Shown here: piece after piece, positions 34,449-43,235 of the stretch
Layout: every line of letters begins with the position of its first letter
Position numbering within the stretch: the stretch's first letter is position 1
Source of the DNA: JBAYIE01 sp965279165
GTDB taxonomy: Bacteria; Bacteroidota; Bacteroidia; UKL13-3
Length of the DNA: 64,000 nucleotides
Direction of reading: 5' to 3'
Assembly: GCA_965279165.1 (NCBI GenBank)
Contig: OZ257140.1
Coordinates: forward strand, 372,001 to 436,000
Notes under the pieces: model-generated
What the model was told of the DNA's origin: nothing
The model's database searches: none
What the model saw: only the letters and a program-made list of their open reading frames with translations
Translations under genes and position numbers: made by a program

Positions 34449-37400
34449 ATGCTGAATAATATTATTGAGTTTTCTGTAAAGAATAAACTCATCATCGGGT
34501 TATTTGTATTAACCCTTATCGGATATGGCAGTTATGAAGTAACGCGATTGCCTATTGATGCCGTACCGGATATAACCAATAACCAGGTACAAATCATTAC
34601 GGTCGCACCTTCTTTTGGGGCAACCGATATCGAAAGGCTGGTTACTTTTCCCATCGAACAAGCAACTGCCAATATCCCCGGAACGATTGAAATAAGAAGT
34701 TTTTCAAGGTTTGGTTTGTCGCTTGTAACCATTGTTTTCAGTGATGAAACAGACTTGTATCTGGCACGACAACAGGTATCCGAACGTTTATTAAAAGTTC
34801 AGAATATCATTCCCAAAGAATTCGGAGTTCCTGAACTTGGTCCGGTTACAACCGGTTTAGGCGAAATTTACCAATACGTAATAAAAGCTAAGCCGGGATA
34901 CGAACATAGGTATGCCCTAACTGAACTTCGCTCGATACAGGATTGGTTGGTACGTAGAGAATTACTAAGTGTTGATGGAGTTGCCGAGGTTAGCAGCTTC
35001 GGTGGCAAGCTCAAACAATATGAAATTGCCGTAAACTACCATAAACTGCAGTCCTATCATATTTCGATGCAGGATATTTTCACGGCATTGGAAAACAACA
35101 ATCAGAATACGGGTGGAGCTTATATAGAAAAAGGTCCCACCTTACTTTTTGTAAGATCGGAAGGATTAATTGGTACCATTTCGGATATTGAAAATATCTC
35201 CATTAAAAATCTGGATAATGGGACTCCCCTTTTTATACGTGATGTTGCCGAAGTGCGATTGGGATATGCTGCCCGTTATGGTGCCATGTGTTATAATAAT
35301 ACCGGAGAAGTAACCGGTGCAGTTGTTATGATGCTCAAAGGAGCGAACAGCAGCAAGGTGATTAGAAACGTAAAAGAACGGGTAGAACTAATCAGGAAAA
35401 TATTACCTGAAGGTGTTACCATAGAACCTTTTCTTGATCGCAGTAAAATGGTAAAAAATGCGATTTCAACCGTTTCGTATAACCTGATGGAAGGAGCTTT
35501 GATTGTGGTATTTATTTTGGTTTTATTTCTTGGAAATTTCAGGGCCGGTTTGCTTGTGGCTTCCATCATTCCACTTTCAATGTTGTTTGCCGTAATACTC
35601 ATGAATTTTTTTGGAGTAAGTGGAAATTTAATGAGCCTGGGCGCATTGGATTTCGGTTTGATAGTTGACGGTGCGGTGATTATTGTAGAAGCCACCCTTC
35701 ATCAACTAACCCATTCCCGTAAATTCAAACCGCTTTCTATATTAAATCAACAAACCCTTGATAAAGAAGTTACCACTTCGGCCGGTAAAATGATGAATAG
35801 TGCTGTGTTCGGACAAATTATCATATTGATTGTGTATTTACCCATTTTTACACTTCAAGGTATTGAAGGGAAAATGTTTAAACCCATGGCACAAACTGTT
35901 GCATTTGCATTAACCGGGGCATTTATACTCTCCCTTACCTATATCCCTATGATGAGTGCATTGGTTTTGAACAAAAAAATTCCCGCAGGCGAATCACTTG
36001 CAGATACTTACTTTTCTCGTTTACGCAACATTTACAGCAAATACTTGAAACGTGTATTGCTATTTCCTAAAACGGTTGTATCGGTTGCCATTGGATTGTT
36101 CCTTGTATCCTTGGTTGTGTTAAGTCGAATGGGTGGCGAATTTATCCCTGCCCTAGAAGAAGGCGATTTTGCCGTGGATGCCAGAGTACTAACCGGAAGC
36201 AACTTGAATACATCCATCGCACATGTAACCAAAGCATCCGAAATATTATTAAACCGATTTCCGGAAGTGGAAAAAGTGGTTACAAAAATCGGGAGTGGTG
36301 AAGTACCAACCGATCCAATGCCAATTGAAGCCAGTGATATGATGGTGATTTTAAAAGATAAAAAAGAATGGACTTCTGCAACTTCATTTAATGAATTAGC
36401 CGAGCAAATGGGCAATGCATTACAAGCAATTCCCGGATTAACAGTTGGATTTCAGTACCCGGTTCAGATGCGATTTAATGAATTGATGACAGGTGCCCGT
36501 CAGGATGTAGTTTGTAAAATATTTGGCGAAAATCTCGATTCGCTTACCCACTATGCCAATCAACTTGGGAAAATAATACATACCGTAGAAGGTGCCGAAG
36601 ACCTTTATATTGAATCAACACTTGGAATGCCACAAGCACTCATTAAATTCAACCGATCAGCTATTGCCCAATACCGATTGTCGATTGCAGATATTAACCG
36701 AACGATTAATACTGCCTTTGCAGGTCAAGTTGCCGGACTGGTTATGGAAGGAGAAAAAAGATTTAATCTTTCTGTTCGACTTGCAGCCGAGCAACGAAGG
36801 GATATAGAAAACGTTAGAAACCTGTTAATACCTACTCCGGATGGCAATGAAATTCCACTTTACCTGCTTGCAGATATCACTTTAATCAACGGACCAAACC
36901 AAATTCAACGAGAAGATGCCAAACGCAGAATTGTGGTAGGCTTCAATATTCGAAATCGGGATGTTCAAAGTATAGTGAAGGAATTACAAATGAAAGCCGA
37001 TAAAAATTTACATTTTTCAAGTGGATACTATATCAAATATGGGGGCACATTTGAAAACCTGAATGCAGCAAAACGACGATTGATGATTGCAGTGCCGGTT
37101 TCATTGCTCCTCATCCTATTGCTTTTGTACTTCGCTTTCGATTCGGTAAAACAGGCATTACTGATTTACTCCGCCATTCCATTATCAGCCATCGGAGGTA
37201 TCTTCTTCCTTGCTTTACGCGGAATGCCTTTCAGCATCAGTGCCGGAATTGGCTTTATTGCTCTTTTCGGGGTATCCGTATTAAATGGAATAGTTCTGGT
37301 AGCCGAATTCAGAAGACTGAAACAGGAAGGATTATTAAGTATATACGAAATTGTAATCAAAGGAACAGGTATTCGATTGCGTCCGGTTTTAATGACTGCA

Positions 37401-38798
37401 GCAGTTGCCTCTCTTGGATTTTTACCAATGGCACTAAGCCATGGTGCCGGAGCCGAAGTACAACGTCCGTTAGCAACTGTGGTCATTGGTGGACTTCTAT
37501 TCGCCACATTCCTTACGCTATTTGTGTTACCTACTTTATATATTTTATTTAATAAAATGAAGCCAATCAACAACAAAATTGCAATAATGATTTGTTTATC
37601 GGGTTGTCTTTTTTCAACCGGACTATCCGCACAAACCCCTATTTCATTGCAACAAGCAATAGATACAGCAGTGTATAATAACCTGTATTTAAAAAATGAA
37701 GTCTTGAAAATCCAATACCGAAAAAAATTACTCAAGTCGGAAAACGGATTACCCAAAACAGTGGTAATGGGAGAATACGGACAAATAAACAGTGCCTATA
37801 ACGACAATAAAATAAATATTACCCAGTCGATGGCATTTCCGACCGTATACACCAACCATAATAGGCTTAGGAATGCCGAAATAAAAAATGCCAATGCCTT
37901 GGTTGCAATGAAACAAAGTGAATTGATAAAACAAGTGAAACTTACTTATTATTATTTTCTCTACCTGCAAAACAAGAAGCAATTGTTGTTGCGTATTGAT
38001 AGTAATTATGCTCAATTCTTACAAACTAGCAGATACCGGCACAAAGCAGGAGAAAGCAATATACTTGAATTAAAAATGGCCGAAACCCAGAAGGAGTCAA
38101 TTTATATGCAATTGATGGAAGTAAACCAGGATATCGAAATTATTACCCAAAAATTTCAAATGCTGCTACAAACAAACGATAACCTGATGCCGAAAAATGA
38201 ACCTTTATTATTGCCGGTTGGCCATGTTACCGATTCTATGGATTTAAGCAGTCATCCTTATATTAAATCTCTCGCTTACCGACTTTCAGCTGCCGAAGCC
38301 CAAAAACGTTGGATTAGATCGAAAAGCTATCCTGATATATCCTTTGGCTATAGCAATATGACCATTAAGGGATTTGGTGCCGATGGATTACAATATGGTT
38401 CCTCTTCTAGATTTCAGGCTGCCCAAGTTAGTATTGGTATTCCACTTTTTTTTGGTGCATCCAAAGCTAGGGTAAACGCTGCTGCACTCGAAACCAAAAT
38501 GGAAGAAATCAACTACCAAATTGGAATTCGTGAAATGCAAACCGAATACCGAAAAACCGGTTTGGAATATACATTGTACAAAAACAGGGTAGCATATTAT
38601 GAAACCACTGCATTGAAAAATGCTGAACTCATTTTCGCCACTGCTGATTTCCAGTTTAACAAAGGCGAAATCAATTACCTGCAATGGGTTGCCGTAACGA
38701 ACCAATCTATAACCATTCAAAGCAATTATCTCGATGCAGTGAAACAGCTCAATGAAATTATCATACAATTACAATATTTAAACAGCCAAACACCATGA
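34449..38798 (+). CDS. CusA/CzcA-type heavy-metal RND pump fused to a TolC-like outer-membrane factor
   Basis: Residues 1-1036 are a heavy-metal-efflux RND transporter: MLNNIIEFSVKNKLIIGLFV start, proton-relay motif DFGLIVDGAVIIVEA beginning at Asp401, and RPVLMTAAVASLGFLPMA near the end. Residues 1037-1449 are an outer-membrane factor (SLQQAIDTAVYNNLYL; coiled-coil arms with LKMAETQKE). The junction contains in-frame Met1037 followed by a normal-looking signal peptide ending GLSAQ, so the OMF part may be translated separately or cleaved. The gene overlaps the adaptor gene by four bases (ATGA). Substrate is probably a divalent cation or Cu/Ag; sequence does not decide. Confidence 0.92.
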   Translation: MLNNIIEFSVKNKLIIGLFVLTLIGYGSYEVTRLPIDAVPDITNNQVQIITVAPSFGATDIERLVTFPIEQATANIPGTIEIRSFSRFGLSLVTIVFSDETDLYLARQQVSERLLKVQNIIPKEFGVPELGPVTTGLGEIYQYVIKAKPGYEHRYALTELRSIQDWLVRRELLSVDGVAEVSSFGGKLKQYEIAVNYHKLQSYHISMQDIFTALENNNQNTGGAYIEKGPTLLFVRSEGLIGTISDIENISIKNLDNGTPLFIRDVAEVRLGYAARYGAMCYNNTGEVTGAVVMMLKGANSSKVIRNVKERVELIRKILPEGVTIEPFLDRSKMVKNAISTVSYNLMEGALIVVFILVLFLGNFRAGLLVASIIPLSMLFAVILMNFFGVSGNLMSLGALDFGLIVDGAVIIVEATLHQLTHSRKFKPLSILNQQTLDKEVTTSAGKMMNSAVFGQIIILIVYLPIFTLQGIEGKMFKPMAQTVAFALTGAFILSLTYIPMMSALVLNKKIPAGESLADTYFSRLRNIYSKYLKRVLLFPKTVVSVAIGLFLVSLVVLSRMGGEFIPALEEGDFAVDARVLTGSNLNTSIAHVTKASEILLNRFPEVEKVVTKIGSGEVPTDPMPIEASDMMVILKDKKEWTSATSFNELAEQMGNALQAIPGLTVGFQYPVQMRFNELMTGARQDVVCKIFGENLDSLTHYANQLGKIIHTVEGAEDLYIESTLGMPQALIKFNRSAIAQYRLSIADINRTINTAFAGQVAGLVMEGEKRFNLSVRLAAEQRRDIENVRNLLIPTPDGNEIPLYLLADITLINGPNQIQREDAKRRIVVGFNIRNRDVQSIVKELQMKADKNLHFSSGYYIKYGGTFENLNAAKRRLMIAVPVSLLLILLLLYFAFDSVKQALLIYSAIPLSAIGGIFFLALRGMPFSISAGIGFIALFGVSVLNGIVLVAEFRRLKQEGLLSIYEIVIKGTGIRLRPVLMTAAVASLGFLPMALSHGAGAEVQRPLATVVIGGLLFATFLTLFVLPTLYILFNKMKPINNKIAIMICLSGCLFSTGLSAQTPISLQQAIDTAVYNNLYLKNEVLKIQYRKKLLKSENGLPKTVVMGEYGQINSAYNDNKINITQSMAFPTVYTNHNRLRNAEIKNANALVAMKQSELIKQVKLTYYYFLYLQNKKQLLLRIDSNYAQFLQTSRYRHKAGESNILELKMAETQKESIYMQLMEVNQDIEIITQKFQMLLQTNDNLMPKNEPLLLPVGHVTDSMDLSSHPYIKSLAYRLSAAEAQKRWIRSKSYPDISFGYSNMTIKGFGADGLQYGSSSRFQAAQVSIGIPLFFGASKARVNAAALETKMEEINYQIGIREMQTEYRKTGLEYTLYKNRVAYYETTALKNAELIFATADFQFNKGEINYLQWVAVTNQSITIQSNYLDAVKQLNEIIIQLQYLNSQTP

Positions 38799-39928
38799 AC
38801 AAATTATTTCTATTTATAACGCCATTGCTTTTAATATTGGGGTGTGGACAGACTCCCAACACAACAGGCAATGAAACAGAAGATACTTCTACGAACGAAA
38901 TTACACTAACCAACGACCAGCTGAAGAATGCAGGAATTCGTACCGAAAATGCCATATTACAGGAGATGCCTGAAATATTAAGAACCAATGGTATAATTGA
39001 TGTGCCCCCACAGAATATGGTATCTATTTCATTGCCCCTTGGTGGTTATCTGCAAACCACCCAATTGTTACCGGGTATGCATGTGGTAAAAAATGAAGTG
39101 ATTGCAACCATCGAAAACGAACAATTCATTGAATTGCAACAAAATTACCTGATGGCAAAATCAAGGTTAACCATGGCAGAGAAAGAATATTATCGCCAAA
39201 AAGAATTACAAGATAATAATGCCGGTAGTGAGAAAATTTTACAACAATCTGAATCCGCTTTTCTATCCCAAAAAATTGAAGTGAAAGGACTCTCAGAAAA
39301 GCTGAAACTGATACACCTGAACCCGGATCAAATATCTGAAAAAACCATTTCCAGATCAATAAAAATATATTCTCCTATTGATGGTTTTGTGAAACATGTG
39401 AATGTGAATATTGGAAAATATGTATTGCCCTCCGAAGTTTTGTTCGAACTGGTAAATCCGGAAGACATACATCTCAACTTGAAAATATTTGAAAAGGATT
39501 TAAATAAATTATCCATTGGTCAGCAATTGCTTGCTTTTAACAATAATCAACCTCAGGTAAAATATCCTTGCGAAATTATACTCATAAGCAAAGACCTGAA
39601 AGCCGATAGAAGCGCGGAAGTGCACTGTCATTTTGAAAAATATGACAAAACCCTCTTACCGGGTATGTTTATGAATGCCGAAATAACCCTTCGTTCGGTT
39701 AAAAACTTCACTGTACCATCAGCAGCCATACTTTCTTACGACAACAAACAATATGTATTTATTGCCTTATCCGAAAATCGGTTTGAAATGAAAGAAATCA
39801 AAACAGGTAATTCTGAAAATGAATTAACTGAAATTTTTGGCGATTCAACCTTACTTAACCACAAAACTAGGTTTGTAACCGGTGGCGCCTATTCCTTGCT
39901 GATGCAATTAAAAAACACGTCGGAGTGA
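38795..39928 (+). CDS. CusB/CzcB-type periplasmic adaptor lipoprotein
   Basis: This 377-residue membrane-fusion protein completes the tripartite pump. It has a lipoprotein signal (lipobox LGCG), a barrel-sandwich hybrid domain with LPLGGYLQTTQLLPGMHVVKNEV, a coiled-coil hairpin at about residues 110-165 and the second lipoyl half (IYSPIDGFVKHVNVNIGKYV). It lacks a long His-rich metal-binding tail. Start ATG overlaps the pump stop codon. The stop TGA is immediately followed by a repeat tract rich in TGA and TAA. Confidence 0.92.
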   Translation: MNKLFLFITPLLLILGCGQTPNTTGNETEDTSTNEITLTNDQLKNAGIRTENAILQEMPEILRTNGIIDVPPQNMVSISLPLGGYLQTTQLLPGMHVVKNEVIATIENEQFIELQQNYLMAKSRLTMAEKEYYRQKELQDNNAGSEKILQQSESAFLSQKIEVKGLSEKLKLIHLNPDQISEKTISRSIKIYSPIDGFVKHVNVNIGKYVLPSEVLFELVNPEDIHLNLKIFEKDLNKLSIGQQLLAFNNNQPQVKYPCEIILISKDLKADRSAEVHCHFEKYDKTLLPGMFMNAEITLRSVKNFTVPSAAILSYDNKQYVFIALSENRFEMKEIKTGNSENELTEIFGDSTLLNHKTRFVTGGAYSLLMQLKNTSE

Positions 39929-40429
39929 AGAAATGAGTAAAGGAGTAAATGATTGAATGAGTAAATGTTGGATGATTGGATGATTGGATGTTGATGAGCG
40001 GTAAGCGAATCAATCCCGCAAGATAAAAACAAGGAGGTACGATACAATTTTTACATGCGGGAATTGGTTGATTGCCGCGTCGCGAGGAATGTTGATAGGT
40101 GTTTTAACATAAATAAAATTCCATTTCAAAAACCCTGAAAGGGTGGCATTATTGTAAAAAAATTGTAAGAGCCGCAACCGAAACCCTGAAAGGGTGACAT
40201 TTTTGTGAGAAGGAAAGCAAGAAACGACTAAAGGAGTAAATGAGTAAATAATTGAATAAGCAAGTTCCCTAATCACTCATCCCTAACCCCTAACCCCTTA
40301 TAATTCATCATTCATAATTCATAATTCATTCCCGCATGTAAAAACTACGTCGTTCCTCCTTGTTTTTATCGCGCGGGATTAAAAAATTCATCACTTTCCC
40401 CTTACATTTGCGCGTTATTAAAATAGTAC
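39929..40429. repeat. Inverted copy of the composite interspersed element plus extra hairpin
   Basis: This 501-base gene-free stretch carries, in reverse orientation to 18705-19247, the ATGATTGGATG words, the CCCGCA hairpin (40012-40064), the CGCGTCGCGAGGAATGTTGA segment and two AACCCTGAAAGGGTG palindromes (40131-40147, 40182-40198). After a CCCTAACCCCTAACCCC tract and ATTCATAATTC repeats, a diverged forward hairpin lies at 40328-40380; its loop reads TTCCTCCTTG. No credible gene is present. Confidence 0.85.
40403..40410 (+). promoter_or_regulatory. Bacteroidota-type -7 box (TACATTTG)
   Basis: A perfect TAnnTTTG match 20 bases upstream of the CcmF-like ATG. No clear TTTG -33 element lies at the expected spacing, where the hairpin at 40328-40380 ends instead. 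Confidence 0.4.
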
Positions 40430-42958
40430 ATGAACGAGACGATATTTCAGGGGGAACACCTCATATTTGGTAATTTAGGACACTTTGCGGTGGTTTTGGC
40501 TTTTGGAACATCCATCCTATCGACAATTGCTTATTTCTTTGCAGCAAATAAAGAAGCAGATACCGGTTGGGCTAATATTGCAAGAAATTCTTTCCATGTC
40601 CATACTGTTTCTGTTTTAAGCATTGTTGGCATCTTGTTTTACATTATCCACCAACATTTGTTTGAATACCATTATGCTTGGCAACATTCATCGCGTGATT
40701 TGCCGGTTCAATATATGATTTCATGTTTCTGGGAAGGCCAAGAAGGAAGCTTTTTACTTTGGATTTTCTGGCAAATGGTTATTGGAAATATCCTCATTCG
40801 TACTGCAGGTAAATGGACCAGTCCGGTTATGGCTGTGGTGATGCTTTCTCAGATAGCCTTAACATCCATGCTTATTGGGGTAAAAGTACTTGGATACAAA
40901 TTAGGTAGCAGTCCGTTCGAATTGTTGCGCAATGCAATGGGCAATGCCCCAATTTTTAAAAGAGCCGACTACTTAAGTAAAATTACCGATGGCAACGGCT
41001 TAAATCCGTTATTACAAAATTATTGGATGGTGATACATCCTCCTACCCTATTTTTTGGATTTGCAACTACCATTGTGCCTTTTGCTTACGCCATTGCTGC
41101 CTTATGGAAAAAAGATTACAGTGGATGGTTGAAACCTGCTTTACCATGGGCATTGATAAGTGTGATGGTTTTAGGAACCGGGATTATCATGGGTGGATTT
41201 TGGGCGTATGAAAGTTTAAGTTTTGGGGGATATTGGGCTTGGGATCCGGTTGAAAATGCTTCCTTAATCCCCTGGATTATTTTGATTGCAGGAGTACATG
41301 TACTGATAATCTATAAACACACAGGTAACGCGCTTAATATCGCATTTACGCTCATTCTATTAACGTTCATACTTGTGCTTTATGCTACCTTTTTAACCCG
41401 CAGCGGAATTCTCGGTAATGCATCCGTTCATTCATTTACGGATTTAGGAATGAGTGGACAATTGTTGGTTTTTCTGATGTTATTTATTTGGTTACCTGCT
41501 TTTGTGGTATTCGAAAAAATCGCCCACAAAATATATTATGTATTGCTGTTCCTCGCTTTCATCGGCAGCATTATTGCTGTCGAAAAATGGGATATAACCA
41601 ATTGGCCATCCATCATTATTGGTATCGGAATGTTGGTTACCAGCGTGTGGGCATTGTTTAAAACCATACCCCGTTCAGGTAAAGAAGAAGAAATTTACAC
41701 CCGCGAATTTTGGATGTTTATTGGTAGTTTGGTTTTATTGGTTGGGGCATTTCAAGTTGCATTTACAACTTCCATTCCTGTGTTCAGTAAAATGTTTGGA
41801 TTAAACATTGCCCCACCGGTGGATGTGATAAGCCACTACAATCGTTTTCAGATGCCAATTGCGATTATTATTGCCATTTTAACCGGTGTTGGACAATTAT
41901 TAAAATATAAAAAGAATACAACTGCATTGGTTCAGATTGGCATACATGCAATCATTGCTTTGGTTATTTCCATTGTGTTATTTTTTGCTTTTGAACTGAA
42001 TAATTGGTTTTATCTAGGTCTGTTGTTTGCAGCATGCTACGGATTATCGGCCAATGGAGCAATTCTGATTTCACAATTAACCGGTAAAATTAAAATGGCG
42101 GGGGCATCGATTGCTCATATCGGATTTGCAATATTATTAATGGGCGTATTGGTTTCATCGGCCAATAAAGAAGTTATCAGTATCAACCAAAGTGGCATGA
42201 TGCTCAATCCCGAATTTGACCAAAAAGCAAATACCGAACATGTATACCTCGAAAAAGGAAAACCATTGCGCATGGGCGATTACGAAATAACTTATATAAG
42301 CGACTCGATGCAATGGGTGAACAATTATTACAGGGTACATTACAAAAAAATCAACCCGAAAAGTAACCAAGTTGAATATGAATTTGATTTGTATCCAAAC
42401 GGACAAATCAATCCAAAAATGGGATTGGTTGCTAATCCGGATACCAAACATTATTTATCGCATGATGTGTTTACGTATATCAGCTCAGTTCCCAAAGAAA
42501 AAACTGCTTCCAAATTTATCAATCCGAAATCGTATCAGATGAAAAAAGGGGATACATTGGTTACCGATAAGGGATACATTGTGTTAGAAAGTATTACTTC
42601 CAATATAACGGATCCGAACACAAAAATTGAAAAGGAAACGATGCAGGTATTACTTGCAGCAAAGTTCGCCGTAACTACTTTACAAAAAACGTATTCGGCT
42701 GAAGCAATTTATGGAATTCAGAACAATAGTGTTGCAATCTATCCTGCAAATATTGAAGAAGCAGCCATGCAAATTAAATTTACAGGTGTGGATCCGCAAT
42801 CCGGAAATATTTCCCTCGAAGTAGCAGATAAAGACATGTCGAATGAATTTATCATTATGAAAGCAATTATGTTCCCCTGGATTAATTTGGTTTGGGGTGG
42901 AACAATTATTATGGTGATTGGATTTATGGTTGCTATATTTAGAAGACTTAAAACGTAA
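40430..42958 (+). CDS. CcmF/CcsA-type cytochrome c biogenesis (heme lyase) protein
   Basis: The 842-residue protein has about 15 membrane helices. The heme-handling WWD-like signature is GYWAWDPVENASLIPW, starting near residue 268, followed by CcmF-like TFLTRSGILGNASVHSFT. A large periplasmic domain (about residues 590-800) precedes the final helix. It should act in the inner membrane, attaching heme to apocytochrome c. Only one ccm-type gene is in the window; the other components must lie elsewhere. Confidence 0.9.
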   Translation: MNETIFQGEHLIFGNLGHFAVVLAFGTSILSTIAYFFAANKEADTGWANIARNSFHVHTVSVLSIVGILFYIIHQHLFEYHYAWQHSSRDLPVQYMISCFWEGQEGSFLLWIFWQMVIGNILIRTAGKWTSPVMAVVMLSQIALTSMLIGVKVLGYKLGSSPFELLRNAMGNAPIFKRADYLSKITDGNGLNPLLQNYWMVIHPPTLFFGFATTIVPFAYAIAALWKKDYSGWLKPALPWALISVMVLGTGIIMGGFWAYESLSFGGYWAWDPVENASLIPWIILIAGVHVLIIYKHTGNALNIAFTLILLTFILVLYATFLTRSGILGNASVHSFTDLGMSGQLLVFLMLFIWLPAFVVFEKIAHKIYYVLLFLAFIGSIIAVEKWDITNWPSIIIGIGMLVTSVWALFKTIPRSGKEEEIYTREFWMFIGSLVLLVGAFQVAFTTSIPVFSKMFGLNIAPPVDVISHYNRFQMPIAIIIAILTGVGQLLKYKKNTTALVQIGIHAIIALVISIVLFFAFELNNWFYLGLLFAACYGLSANGAILISQLTGKIKMAGASIAHIGFAILLMGVLVSSANKEVISINQSGMMLNPEFDQKANTEHVYLEKGKPLRMGDYEITYISDSMQWVNNYYRVHYKKINPKSNQVEYEFDLYPNGQINPKMGLVANPDTKHYLSHDVFTYISSVPKEKTASKFINPKSYQMKKGDTLVTDKGYIVLESITSNITDPNTKIEKETMQVLLAAKFAVTTLQKTYSAEAIYGIQNNSVAIYPANIEEAAMQIKFTGVDPQSGNISLEVADKDMSNEFIIMKAIMFPWINLVWGGTIIMVIGFMVAIFRRLKT

Positions 42959-43020
42959 TTGTGTAATCACGTATTTGTGTAATTACGAAATTGTGTAATT
43001 ACGTTGTTACGGTAAATAAT
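42959..43020. repeat. TAATTACG-type direct repeats
   Basis: Repeated GTGTAATTACG and ACGTA words immediately follow the CcmF stop codon, ending GTTACGGTAAATA. The same words and the same ending recur at 46638-46692 and 54432-54479, so this is a third, shorter relative of those repeats. Confidence 0.75.
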
Positions 43021-43169
43021 ATTGGGACCTTCCCTTCGGAAAAGCCAGAAATGCATAGTATCAAGTCATACAGAAAATTAATAGACATGTTAAAACCAAT
43101 AAAATGAAGTATTTTGGTGACATTGCAATTAAACTCTACATAATAATAAGTAAATAACATCTAAAAAAA

Positions 43170-43215
43170 CCGTCAGACGCTAAGTTGGCCTATTGCGCTG
43201 CCAAGTGTCAGACGG
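43170..43215 (+). other. Strong hairpin in the leader of the FG-GAP/BACON protein gene
   Basis: CCGTCAGAC at the left pairs with GTCAGACGG at the right with a single A-A mismatch, then TTGGC pairs with GCCAA around a 10-base loop. It lies 20 bases upstream of the start ATG 43236 and would be transcribed if the promoter is upstream. It could be a leader regulator, a processing site or an interspersed palindrome. Confidence 0.5.
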
Positions 43216-43235
43216 GTAAAATTGAAAATAAAAAA

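Noticed and set aside
43185..43235. Upstream TTG start for the FG-GAP protein
   Set aside because: It would place 17 hydrophilic residues encoded by the hairpin before a standard signal peptide that begins at ATG 43236.
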